64,000 nucleotides of DNA. It comes from 3-1-20CM-4-69-9 sp963833655. GTDB lineage: Bacteria; Actinomycetota; Thermoleophilia; Gaiellales; Gaiellaceae. Shown piece by piece: positions 54,873-63,310 of the stretch (position 1 is its first letter; each line of letters starts with the position of its first letter). A model generated the notes under the pieces. That model was not told where the DNA came from and did not search any database. It saw nothing but the letters and a program-made list of their open reading frames with translations. Location of the stretch: assembly GCA_963833655.1 (NCBI GenBank), contig CAWHYL010000006.1:62001-126000 (forward strand), written 5' to 3'. The position numbers and the translations under genes were made by a program.

Positions 54873-57800
54873 CTACTCCGCCATCACCCCCCTCTTCCCG
54901 TACGAGCTCGAATCGCCGTAGACGTCCACAGGAGTGTTGGCGTTGAGCGCCTTCTGCTTGGCCTTGGCGTGCGAGTTGCTGCGCTGCTTCGTCTTGCCGA
55001 TCTGCGCGACGTTCTGCTCCTGACCGTTACCGCCGCACCCGGAGAAGCACCAGGTGTCACCGGCGATCTGAGTCGGAGTCGCCTGCTGATCGGTCTTGCT
55101 CTTGTTCCGCGCGTCAGCGTTCGCCTTGTTGCTGGCGTTCTGCGTCGCCGAGCTCGGATCCGTGCTCGGATCCCCGCCGACGATCGAGAGCGGTGCGTTC
55201 GCATTCAGCGCCTTCTGCTTTGCCTTCGCGTCCGCGTCGGCGTTCTGCTTCGTCTCGCCGAACTGGAGCACGTTCTGCTCCTGGCCGTTGCCGCCGCACC
55301 CAGACCAGCACCAGCTGCTGCCGCCGGTCTGCGTCGCGGTTGCGTCCTGAGTGGTCTTGCTCTTGTTCGACGCATCAGCATTGGCCTTGTTGCTGGCCGT
55401 CTGATCCGCCGACGGATCCGAGCCACTCAGGCCGCCGCCCAGGATCGACACCGGCGTGTCCGCGTTGACCGCATTCTGGCGGGCCTTCGCATTGGCGTCG
55501 GCGTCCTGCTTCGTCTTTCCGATCTGCGCGACGTTCTGCTCCTGACCGTTGCCGCCGCAGCCTGAGAAGCAGTGGCTGTCGCCGGCGGTCTGGGTCGCCG
55601 TCGCGCTCTGATCGGTCTTGCTCTTGTTCGACGCATCCGCGTTCGCCTTGTTGCTGGCGTCCTGGGTCGCCGAGCTCGAGTCACCGCTCGGGTCACCGCC
55701 GACAGCCAGCCCCGGGGCGTTCGCGTTGAGCGCGTCCTGCTTCGCCTTCGCGTCCGAGTCGGCGTTCTGCTTCGTCTTGCCGACCTGGAGCACGGTCTGC
55801 TCCTGGCTGTTCCCGCCACACCCGGAGAAGCAGTGGCTGTCTCCAGCCGTCTGCGTTGCGGTCGCGTCCTGAGTGGTCTTGCTCTTGTTCGACGAGTCAG
55901 CATCGGCCTTGTTGCTGGCCGTCTGGTCCGCCGAGCTCGGGTCCGAGCCGCTCAGGCCGTTGCCCAGGATGGACACCGGCGTATCGGCGTTCTCCGCGTT
56001 CTGCTTCGCCTTCGCGTTCGCGTCGGCGTTCTGCTTCGTCTCGCCGATCTGCGCGACGTTCTGCTCCTGACCGTTACCGCCGCAGCCGGAGAAGCACCAG
56101 CTGTCGCCGGCGGTCTGGGTCGCCGTCGCACTCTGATCGGTCTTGCTCTTGTTCGACGCATCCGCGTTCGCCTTGTTGCTGGCGTCCTGGGTCGCCGAGC
56201 TCGAGTCACCGCTCGGATCTCCCCCGACAGCAAGCAGAGGCGCGTTGCCGTTGACGGCGTTCTGCTTCGCCTTCGCGTCCGAGTCGGCGTTCTGCTTCGT
56301 CTTGCCGTCTTGGATCACGTTCTGCTCTTGGCTGTTGCCGCCACACCCGGAGAAGCAATGGCTGTCTCCGGCCGTCTGCGTTGCGGTTGCGCTCTGGTCG
56401 GTCTTGCTCTTGTTCGAGGCATCGGCGTCGGCCTTGTTGGTGGCCGTCTGATCCGCAGAGCTCGAACCGCCGCTCACGTCGTAGCCGGCGATGCCGACGG
56501 GGACGTTCGCGTTGACCGCGTTCTGCTTCGCCTTCGCGTCCGCGTCGGCGTTCTGCTTGGTCAGCGCCGACTGGTCGACGTTCTGCTCCTGACCGTTGCC
56601 GCCGCAGCCGGAGTAGCAGGAGCTCGAGCCACCCGTCTGGGTCGCCGTTGCATCCTGGCTCGTGTTGCTGCGGTTGGAAGCGTCAGCGTTTGCCTTGTTG
56701 CTTGCGTCCTGTGACGCCGTGCTGGAACCACCCTGCACGTCGTATCCGGCGATGCTCACAGGAACGTTCGCGTTGACGGCGTTCTGCTTCGCCTTCGCGT
56801 CGGCGTCGGCGTTCTGCTTCGTCAGCGCCGACTGGTCGACGTTCTGCGACTGGCCCCCACCGCCGCAGCCCGAGAGGCAGCTGGTGCTGCCGCCGGTCTG
56901 CGTGGCCGTCGCCGTCTGATCGGTGTTGCTCTTGTTCGAAGCGTCGGCGTTGGCCTTGTTGGTGGCCGTCTGGTCTGCCGAGCTCGAACCGGCGTTCACG
57001 TCGCCTCCGGCGATGCTGACGGGAACGTTGGCATTCACTGCGTTCTGCTTTGCCTTCGCATCGGCGTCGGCGTTCTGCTTCGTCAGCGCCGACTGATCGA
57101 TGTTCTGCGACTGGCCCGCGCCGCCACAGCCGGAGATGCAGCTGCTGCTGCCGCCGGTCTGGGTCGCGGTCGCGGCCTGGTCAGTGGTGCTCTTGTTGTT
57201 CGCGGAGGCGTCGGCGGTGTTCTTGGCCGTTTGGTCGGCCGAGCTCGATCCACCAGACACGCTCCCGCCCGCGATGCTGACGGGGACGTTCGCGTTGACG
57301 GCATTCTGCTTCGCCTTGGCGTCGGCGTCGGCGTTTTGCTTCGTCAGGGCCGACTGGTCGACGTTCTGCGACTGACCTGCACCACCGCAGCCCGAGAGGC
57401 AGCTGGAGCTGCCGCCGGTCTGCGTGGCGGTCGCCGTCTGGTCCGTCGTGCTCTTGTTCGACGCATCAGCATTCGCCTTGTTCGTGGCGGTCTGATTCGC
57501 CGAGCTCGAGCCGCCGGACACGCTTCCACCCGCGATGCTCACGGGGACGTTCGCATTGACCGCGTTCTGATTCGCGTTCGCATCGGAGCCGGCGTCCTGC
57601 TTCGTCAGGGCCGACTGATCGATGTTCTGCGATTGACCTGCACCACCGCAGCCCGAGAGGCAGCCGGAGCTGCCGCCGGTCTGAGTGGCAGTGGCACCCT
57701 GGTTCGTGTTGCTGCTGTTCGACGAGTCAGCGTTCGCCGTGTTCGTGGCGGTCTGATTCGCCGAGCCCGAGCCCGAACCGAGGGAGATGCCGCTGCCGGT

Positions 57801-58001
57801 GATGCCGATCGGCAGAGACGTGTTCGACGCGTTCTGTCCCGCGAGGCTCCCCGACGGTGCGCCCTGAAGTGCTCCGGCCACCTGGCCGAGCATCTGGTCC
57901 GCACCGGGCGGAGGAGGATCGTTCGCGGCGGAAGCAGTCCCCACCCACGCGGCGAGGGCGATCAACACGACGCCCACCGCTATGAGATGGCGCTTCATCA
58001 C
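54873..58001 (-). CDS. Secreted 11-repeat Asn/Gln/Ala-rich fibre-like protein
   Basis: The protein has 1042 residues. Signal peptide KRHLIAVGVVLIALAAWVG ending ASA-AND. From about residue 110 there are 11 units of about 87 residues. Each has a C-x3-C turn (SCLSGCGG or HCFSGCGG), then GQSQNVDQSALTKQNADAD, KAKQNAVNANVPVSIAG and SADQTATNKANADASNKS. Q/N recur every five to six residues between small residues, as in beta-solenoid and curlin-type fibres. It has no anchor and no enzyme motif. AAAGGAGA precedes the GTG/ATG pair. The anchored gene at 58085 shares the repeat core. Predicted extracellular fibre subunit. Confidence 0.88.
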   Translation of the reverse strand: MMKRHLIAVGVVLIALAAWVGTASAANDPPPPGADQMLGQVAGALQGAPSGSLAGQNASNTSLPIGITGSGISLGSGSGSANQTATNTANADSSNSSNTNQGATATQTGGSSGCLSGCGGAGQSQNIDQSALTKQDAGSDANANQNAVNANVPVSIAGGSVSGGSSSANQTATNKANADASNKSTTDQTATATQTGGSSSCLSGCGGAGQSQNVDQSALTKQNADADAKAKQNAVNANVPVSIAGGSVSGGSSSADQTAKNTADASANNKSTTDQAATATQTGGSSSCISGCGGAGQSQNIDQSALTKQNADADAKAKQNAVNANVPVSIAGGDVNAGSSSADQTATNKANADASNKSNTDQTATATQTGGSTSCLSGCGGGGQSQNVDQSALTKQNADADAKAKQNAVNANVPVSIAGYDVQGGSSTASQDASNKANADASNRSNTSQDATATQTGGSSSCYSGCGGNGQEQNVDQSALTKQNADADAKAKQNAVNANVPVGIAGYDVSGGSSSADQTATNKADADASNKSKTDQSATATQTAGDSHCFSGCGGNSQEQNVIQDGKTKQNADSDAKAKQNAVNGNAPLLAVGGDPSGDSSSATQDASNKANADASNKSKTDQSATATQTAGDSWCFSGCGGNGQEQNVAQIGETKQNADANAKAKQNAENADTPVSILGNGLSGSDPSSADQTASNKADADSSNKSKTTQDATATQTAGDSHCFSGCGGNSQEQTVLQVGKTKQNADSDAKAKQDALNANAPGLAVGGDPSGDSSSATQDASNKANADASNKSKTDQSATATQTAGDSHCFSGCGGNGQEQNVAQIGKTKQDADANAKARQNAVNADTPVSILGGGLSGSDPSADQTASNKANADASNKSKTTQDATATQTGGSSWCWSGCGGNGQEQNVLQFGETKQNADADAKAKQKALNANAPLSIVGGDPSTDPSSATQNASNKANADARNKSKTDQQATPTQIAGDTWCFSGCGGNGQEQNVAQIGKTKQRSNSHAKAKQKALNANTPVDVYGDSSSYGKRGVMAE
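55030..57690. repeat. Eleven tandem coding repeats of about 262 bp
   Basis: The Cys-turn marker recurs 11 times between 55030 and 57690, average spacing about 262 bases (87 codons). The five N-terminal units (right side) carry SS-C-[LIY]-SGCGG and the next six mostly DS-[HW]-C-F-SGCGG, showing two subfamilies that alternate H and W in the C-terminal half. Confidence 0.85.
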
Positions 58002-58084
58002 TTGTTCGAATCTCCTTTGTCGTCGTTACGTCTGTCTCGGCCACGGCGCGCCGGCGCCGCGGCCCGGAATCCCGCGGGAAGGGG

Positions 58085-60073
58085 TTAGCCGGGACGCTCG
58101 AGACGGGAGACGACGCCCCTCAGCCGCCGGAGGGCCGACGGGCGTTGACGACCACCCCACCAGGGGGCCATCAGGAAGAACGGAACCAACAAGCTTGCGA
58201 AGCCCCACAGCGCGCCGCCCGAGGAGCCGCCGCCTGCGGCGCCGAGCGCGGCAGGAGCCTGGGACGGAAGCGGCACCTGAGGCGCCTGCGGCGTCCGCCG
58301 CGCGCTGCTGCCTGCGCGCGCGCGCGCGGGACGGGGGTGGGAGCTGCTGCCGGCGGCGGTGCCGTACTCCGGCGTCCATTCGTGCGCGGCGGAGGCGAAG
58401 AGCGGCGCTGCGTCACGCGCGAAGGCCCAGCCGTCGGCGGGGTCGTGGCGCCGCCGTGTCGACGCGTCGCCGTACGTCCCGGCGCCGGCGCTCTGCTCGA
58501 CGACCTGCGTCTGGGCGTCGCCGCCGGCCTGCTGCTGTTCGGCCGTCTGGGTGACGTGGTGAGAGCTCGAGGCAGTCGAGGCCGCAGTCGAGGAGCTCGT
58601 CCCCCCTGCACGGGTCTGTGTCGACGAGGCGGTCGCCGTCGCCGTCTGGGTGGTCGGCGCGTTCTGGATCACCACCTGGAACTGGCCGGATCCCCCCGCC
58701 TGGGTGGAGGTGCCTGTCTGGGTCTGCTGGGCGGTCTGCGTCACCGTGCTCGAGTTGACCGCAGTCGAGGTCGCGGTCGACGTGTCCGTGCTCGTCGGGG
58801 AGCTCGTCCCGCCGGCGGCCGTCTGTGCCGACGACGCGGTCGCCGTCGCCGTCTGGGTGGTCGGCGCGTTCTGGATCACGACCTGGGACTGCCCGGATCC
58901 CCCCACCTGCGTCGAGGGGGCCGTCTGGGTCTGCTGGGCGGTCTGGGTCACAGTGTTCGAGTTGACCGCCGTCGAGGACGCGGTCGACGTGTTCGTGCTC
59001 GTCGAAGAGCCGATCGCGGCCGGGATCCAGATCTGGATCAGCGTGCCCAGCACGCCGTAGCCGTCCGGGTCGTTCGCCGGCCCGTAGGAGATCGAGACGC
59101 CGGCGTTGGTCGGCGCGGTCTGTGTGGACGTCGCGGTCGAGCCGGCGGTCTGCGACGTCGGCGCGTCCTGGCCGAGGACCTGGGACTGGCCGCCCGCGGC
59201 GCCGCCGCCCGTCTGGGTCTGGCCCGCGGCCTGCGTGACGGCGTTCGTGTTCCCGGCATCGGCCGTCGCCTGCGAAGAGTTGGTTTGCGCGACCCCCGCC
59301 GTGTCACCCGGGCTCTTGTTCCGGATGACGATGTTCACATTCAAGGGGTTCACCTGGGTCGAGCGCGCATCCGCGTTCGCGACCTGCGTCGTCGGCGCGC
59401 TCTGGACGGCGTCCTGCGCCTGACCGCTGCCGGTGCCGCCGCCCGCCTGATTCTGCGTACCGGTCTGGGTCACCTGGTTCGTGTTCCCGGAGGTCGCGTC
59501 GGCGACCGAAGAGTTCGTCTGCGTCACCGGCCCGTCGTTGCCCGGGCTGTCGACCCGGACGACGATGTTGACGTTGGTGGGCGCCTGCTGGGTCGACTTC
59601 GCCTTGGCGTCGCTCGTCTGCTTCGTCGGCGCGCTCTGCTCTGCGGACTGCGCCTGACCCGTCGAGGCGCCGCCGGAACCGGAGGGAGCCGTCTGCGTCT
59701 GCGAGCTGCTCTGACTCGTCGTGTTCGTGTTTCCGGCGGAGCTCGTGGCGGCACTCGTGTTGCTCTGCTCGGCCGCATGGCCGCCGGTGCTGACGTTCAC
59801 CGGGGTCTGGGTCGAGGTCGCGGCGCTCCCGGCGTTCTGCTCCGTCGGGGCCGACTGCACCACCGTCTGCGACTGGCCGCTGCCCGACCCGCCGCCGGTC
59901 TGCACCTGCGTGCTGCTCTGGCTCGTCGTGCTGTCGTTCGAGGACGACGAGGTCGCCTCGTTCGAGCTCGTCTGCTGGGCTGCAGGCCCCGAAGCGTCCG
60001 CCGCGGCGGTCCCGACATGGGCGAGCGCCAGCGTGGCCGCCGCCAGGGCGCACAGCAGTGCGAACCACCGCAT
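58085..60073 (-). CDS. Membrane-anchored Gln/Thr/Ser-rich repeat protein
   Basis: The protein has about 662 residues. Signal peptide MRWFALLCALAAATLALAHV. Six clear units share GQxQxxxQxAPTxQ followed by alternating A/T/S and a Gln (GQSQTVVQSAPTEQ, GQAQSAEQSAPTKQ, GQAQDAVQSAPTTQ, GQSQVLGQDAPTSQ, GQSQVVIQNAPTTQ, GQFQVVIQNAPTTQ) and a seventh is decayed. There are no cysteine turns. Residues 590-662 hold a helix (ALWGFASLLVPFFLMAPWW) and a basic tail. AGGGAGG precedes ATG 60073. The motif aligns with that of the 1042-residue protein, so it may be the anchored nucleator of the same fibre. Confidence 0.85.
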   Translation of the reverse strand: MRWFALLCALAAATLALAHVGTAAADASGPAAQQTSSNEATSSSSNDSTTSQSSTQVQTGGGSGSGQSQTVVQSAPTEQNAGSAATSTQTPVNVSTGGHAAEQSNTSAATSSAGNTNTTSQSSSQTQTAPSGSGGASTGQAQSAEQSAPTKQTSDAKAKSTQQAPTNVNIVVRVDSPGNDGPVTQTNSSVADATSGNTNQVTQTGTQNQAGGGTGSGQAQDAVQSAPTTQVANADARSTQVNPLNVNIVIRNKSPGDTAGVAQTNSSQATADAGNTNAVTQAAGQTQTGGGAAGGQSQVLGQDAPTSQTAGSTATSTQTAPTNAGVSISYGPANDPDGYGVLGTLIQIWIPAAIGSSTSTNTSTASSTAVNSNTVTQTAQQTQTAPSTQVGGSGQSQVVIQNAPTTQTATATASSAQTAAGGTSSPTSTDTSTATSTAVNSSTVTQTAQQTQTGTSTQAGGSGQFQVVIQNAPTTQTATATASSTQTRAGGTSSSTAASTASSSHHVTQTAEQQQAGGDAQTQVVEQSAGAGTYGDASTRRRHDPADGWAFARDAAPLFASAAHEWTPEYGTAAGSSSHPRPARARAGSSARRTPQAPQVPLPSQAPAALGAAGGGSSGGALWGFASLLVPFFLMAPWWGGRQRPSALRRLRGVVSRLERPG

Positions 60074-60167
60074 GCGCCCAGCCTCCCTGTTCACGCGGGC
60101 GCGTCCTAGACCCCGGCTGGCGGGTCTGCGCTCCCCCCGGGCGGGTGGACGCCTCTACGATCCGCAC

Positions 60168-60929
60168 GTGAGCGCCCGCGTGCTGCTCGTCGAGCCGAAT
60201 CGGATCGTCCGCGCCGGAATCCGGGCGGAGCTGTTCCGCAACGGGGCGGAGATCGTCGCGGAGGCGTCCTCCGGCGGTGAGGCGATCGCCGCCGCCGTGA
60301 ACCATGCCCCCGACATCGTCCTGCTCGATTTCGAGCTGCCGGACGCGCCGGCGATCGACGTCTGCGAGGCGCTCGCGACGCGGCTGCCGGAGACCCGGGT
60401 CATCATCCTGGCCGAGCCGGGCCGGGAAGGGGACGTCGCCGCCGCGATCGACTGCGGCGCGCGGGCCTACGTTCTGAAGGACGCCGAAGATCTCGACCTC
60501 GGCGACGTCGTCGAGCGGGTGCTGGCGGGCGAAAGCGTGATCGATCCGCGAGCCGCCGCAGCTCTCATCGACGCACGACGGACGGCGGCCGAGACGAAAC
60601 TGACCCGGCAGGAGCTGAAGGTGCTCCGGCTCGTTGCCGAAGGCCTGACGAACCCCGAGATCGGCAGCCGCCTCCACCTGAGCCGGCACACCGTCAAGGA
60701 GTACCTCAGCCACGCGATGCGGAAGCTCGAGGTGAGCAACAGGATCGAGGCGGTCCGCAAGGCGACCGAGCTCGGGCTCCTCGAAGGCGTGACGCGGTCG
60801 GGGGCGGCGCTCGCTTACAACAGCACGGGCGAGCCGGCTCGCAGCTCGGACCTGAAGGTCACGCCGTTGAAGGTCGACCAGCTGCGCGCCCTCGCCACGG
60901 GCGACGAAGCGACGGATCAGTCGCGGTAG
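60168..60929 (+). CDS. NarL/FixJ-type response regulator (LuxR HTH)
   Basis: The protein has 253 residues. Receiver domain: RVLLVEPNRIVRAGIRAELF, phospho-Asp in DIVLLDFELPD, Lys in YVLKDAED. LuxR-type HTH: LTRQELKVLRLVAEGLTNPEIG, HLSRHTVKEYLSHAM. A 40-residue tail follows. No histidine kinase is encoded here. It is divergent from the anchored repeat protein with a 94-base gap containing a six-pair inverted repeat (AGACCC 60108-60113 with GGGTCT 60122-60127). Likely regulator of the surface locus. It ends overlapping the next, convergent gene by 13 bases. Confidence 0.9.
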   Translation: MSARVLLVEPNRIVRAGIRAELFRNGAEIVAEASSGGEAIAAAVNHAPDIVLLDFELPDAPAIDVCEALATRLPETRVIILAEPGREGDVAAAIDCGARAYVLKDAEDLDLGDVVERVLAGESVIDPRAAAALIDARRTAAETKLTRQELKVLRLVAEGLTNPEIGSRLHLSRHTVKEYLSHAMRKLEVSNRIEAVRKATELGLLEGVTRSGAALAYNSTGEPARSSDLKVTPLKVDQLRALATGDEATDQSR

Positions 60930-62221
60930 GAGATGCCCCTGCCGCGCCGTGGGGCGGTGCGTTCGCGGCCGAGGTCGATGCGGCTGCTCGACAGCCCCTT
61001 GCTTCCCAGACGCGTCCGCATCCCGCTGACGGCGGTGCCGGCCGCCGGTACCTGCGAGGAAGCGGCAAGCAGCAGCGCCAGCATCGCGACGCCGATCAGG
61101 GCGACGAGCGAGCGGAGCAGCCAGTCGGTGGACGTGCTCGTGCCGCCCGCTCGCGCCGGCGCGACCTCGCGCGCCGTCCGCGGCTGCCGGACGACACTCT
61201 TCGTCGCCGAGCGGGCCCCGTGCCTGGCGACCGATCTCGCGGCGCGCCGAGGGTCGTGGCGCGTCACTTGCGCCAGGCTGCGTGCGGCGACGTGCGCCGG
61301 AGCGAGAGGCGGTCGACGGTGCAACTGCGACCGAAATCTCTCTGTCGGATTCTTTGTCGGACGCTCCGATCGCGCCGCGGCGCACGTTCCGCGCTGATAC
61401 TGCGTCCCGAAGCACTGATACTGCCGGCCCGACGCCGCCTCCTGCACGTTGCGCGCGATCGACCACAGCCGCTGGAGGAGCAGCTCATGCACGTTGTCGA
61501 GCTTCGGGCCGGGGTCGTACGAGGAGATACACGCACCGATCCAGCGCTCGTTCTGCGGGCCGTTATGCATCGCATTCCAGCTGCAGATCTGGAGGCATTT
61601 TTGTACGCGCAACTCGCAGATCGCACGTGCCCTTTGCGGCGGGGCCGGGGCCGACACGGCGATGCCGGCAGCAGGCTTTGACGGCGTCGCCGCGGCGACC
61701 TGCGGACGGCCGCTGTGGCTGTCGGCGTGCGCGTGCCGATACTGCGCCGGCGAGAGCTGATACCACCGGGTTCGCACTCTCGCTACCGCCGGGCGCGTCC
61801 GTTTGGCGGCGTGATGCGGCTGCGACGTCTGCACCGGCCGCGTGGCGGCTGATATCACGGGTGCCGGGGCCCTGTAGACGGTGCGGACGTGCACATGAAC
61901 GGGTGCCGGGCGGCGCACAGGATGGGCTTTTCCAGCGAGTTCCCAGCCCGTTGCTGCTACTACGCGCGCCGGGACGGGATCAGGGGCCGGTGCAGGCGGA
62001 GCGCTCTCGATCGGCGTTGCGACGGCGTCCTCGGGCACCGTCGCGTCGGGCTCATCGGGTGCGATGACGGCGGTCTTGGCGACCATGAGCGGCGGCGGCG
62101 CTGTCTGATCGTCCGCGCGTGCCGGCGTCGCGAACGCGAGCGCGACCATCCCCGCGAACGGGAGCACGGCGAACTTGACCGCCGCGCCTCTCTTCACCCC
62201 CACGAACTGCGCCGCTTGCAC
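60917..62221 (-). CDS. Pro/His-rich membrane protein with cysteine domain
   Basis: The protein has about 434 residues. Signal peptide KFAVLPFAGMVALAFATPARA; Pro-rich stretch; basic His-rich part (VQTSQPHHAAKRTRPAVARV); a cysteine domain of about 90 residues (ICELRVQKCLQICSWNAM, ACISSYDPGPKLDNVHELLL, YQCFGTQYQRGTC); an Arg-rich linker; and a late helix (LVALIGVAMLALLLAAS) with a basic tail. The layout matches the protein at 52780-53514. GTG 62221 follows AGGGGAG; GTG 62236 is possible. A surface-assembly or anchoring role is inferred from position only. Confidence 0.75.
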   Translation of the reverse strand: MQAAQFVGVKRGAAVKFAVLPFAGMVALAFATPARADDQTAPPPLMVAKTAVIAPDEPDATVPEDAVATPIESAPPAPAPDPVPARVVAATGWELAGKAHPVRRPAPVHVHVRTVYRAPAPVISAATRPVQTSQPHHAAKRTRPAVARVRTRWYQLSPAQYRHAHADSHSGRPQVAAATPSKPAAGIAVSAPAPPQRARAICELRVQKCLQICSWNAMHNGPQNERWIGACISSYDPGPKLDNVHELLLQRLWSIARNVQEAASGRQYQCFGTQYQRGTCAAARSERPTKNPTERFRSQLHRRPPLAPAHVAARSLAQVTRHDPRRAARSVARHGARSATKSVVRQPRTAREVAPARAGGTSTSTDWLLRSLVALIGVAMLALLLAASSQVPAAGTAVSGMRTRLGSKGLSSSRIDLGRERTAPRRGRGISYRD

Positions 62222-62243
62222 CAGTCTCCCCTGCACCGATGAA

Positions 62244-62255
62244 ATGGACGTCCAT
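62244..62255. promoter_or_regulatory. 12-base palindrome in AT-richer divergent promoter region
   Basis: ATGGACGTCCAT, perfectly symmetric, lies between the Pro-rich protein and the sigma factor genes, in a stretch notably lower in GC than its surroundings. It is a candidate operator. Confidence 0.4.
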
Positions 62256-62337
62256 CAGAAGTAATACCCACGCATGGCGGCGATGACCCATGAATTTGTG
62301 AATGGATGAAGAAATGTCTAGAGTGACTTCGTAGAAA

Positions 62338-63003
62338 ATGCGCAGCGCTGCGAGACCGGGGTCGGCACTCTCAGACGCGCAGGTCGCGGCGCTGGAGCGC
62401 GCGTACCGGTGCGACGGCGATCTCGCCGCGCGCGAGCAGCTGATCGAGGCCTACCTGCCGCTTGCGCGATCCCTCGCTCGCCGGTTCGCGCACCGCGGCG
62501 AACGCGTCGAGGATCTCGTCCAGGTCGGGACGATCGGGCTGATCAAGGCGGTCGATCGCTTCGAGCCCGCGCGTGGCGACCTCGCGTCGTACGCCGTGCC
62601 GACGATCGTCGGCGAGATCAAGCGGCATCTGCGCGACCGCACGACGCTCATCCGGACACCGCGGGAACAGCCGGACGCGCCGGTCATGCTCGTGCCGCAC
62701 GACGACGTGCCCGCTCCGGGCGACGAGCTAGGTGCGAGCGAGGACCGCGTCGTCGTGTCGAGGGGCCTGCGCACGCTGCACCGCCGGGAGCGCGACGCCG
62801 TCCGCTGCCGCTACTTCCGCGACATGAGCCAGGCCGAGGTCGCGTCGGCGCTCGGCATCTCGCAGACACACACGTCACGCCTGCTCGCGTCCGGCCTCGC
62901 GAAGCTGCGCGCAAACCTGGACGAAAAGACGGATTTTCCGGCCTCGCGCGAGCTAGACTCCGGCCATGGCGACTCCAGACGCCGTCAGGGACGCGCCGCC
63001 TGA
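62338..63003 (+). CDS. SigB/SigF-family sigma factor lacking region 3
   Basis: The protein has 221 residues. Region 2 is complete (LARRFAHRGERVEDLVQVG, FASYAVPTIVGEIKRHLRD written here as DLASYAVPTIVGEIKRHLRD) and region 4 is present (HRRERDAVRCRYFRDMSQ, VASALGISQTHTSRLLASG). Between them, where about 65 residues of region 3 are normal, there is only LIRTPREQPDAPVMLVPHDD and a short acidic linker. It may recognise promoters without extended -10 contacts, or be a specialised short form. Its end overlaps the next gene by 38 bases. Confidence 0.88.
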   Translation: MRSAARPGSALSDAQVAALERAYRCDGDLAAREQLIEAYLPLARSLARRFAHRGERVEDLVQVGTIGLIKAVDRFEPARGDLASYAVPTIVGEIKRHLRDRTTLIRTPREQPDAPVMLVPHDDVPAPGDELGASEDRVVVSRGLRTLHRRERDAVRCRYFRDMSQAEVASALGISQTHTSRLLASGLAKLRANLDEKTDFPASRELDSGHGDSRRRQGRAA

Positions 63004-63310
63004 CGCACCCTCCGCAAGGCCGCGCCAAAAGAGCGGGACGTACAGCGGCCGCTTGCTGCTGCGGATGCCGCGCACGTTGCACGAGCAGCTGGCGAAGGCG
63101 TCGGAGCGCGACGGCGTCAGCCTGAACCAGTTCATCACCGGTGTGCTCGCCTCGGCCGTCGACTGGCGAAACGAGGAAGGCGCGCCTGCGCGACGTCCCG
63201 AGCGCGGCCGCTCTCGCGGGATGGCGATCCTGCTCGCCGCGAACCTCGTGCTCGTCGGCCTCGCGGCCGCCGCGGCGATCGGCTTCTTGATCGCCGCCTG
63301 GCTCAGCTAG
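62966..63310 (+). CDS. Ribbon-helix-helix (HicB-type) domain with C-terminal TM helix
   Basis: The protein has 114 residues. YSGRLLLRMPRTLHEQLAKA and SERDGVSLNQFITGVLASAV are the ribbon-helix-helix part of HicB-type proteins. The C-terminus is a membrane helix (MAILLAANLVLVGLAAAAAI). No HicA toxin is nearby, so this is not a HicAB pair. It overlaps the sigma gene by 38 bases, so it may be coupled to it and hold DNA or a regulator at the membrane. It overlaps the convergent AAA gene by four bases. Confidence 0.8.
   Translation: MATPDAVRDAPPDAPSARPRQKSGTYSGRLLLRMPRTLHEQLAKASERDGVSLNQFITGVLASAVDWRNEEGAPARRPERGRSRGMAILLAANLVLVGLAAAAAIGFLIAAWLS

Noticed and set aside
55030..57690. CRISPR-like array
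   Set aside because: The repeated units are about 262 bp, in frame and coding, with no short repeat/spacer pattern.
59304..61466. 720-codon minus-strand frame across the response regulator
   Set aside because: It runs antisense to the well-supported regulator and has shadow-type Arg/Asp composition.
62966..63310. HicAB toxin-antitoxin pair
   Set aside because: Only the HicB-type helix motif is present, joined to a membrane helix, and no HicA-like gene is nearby.
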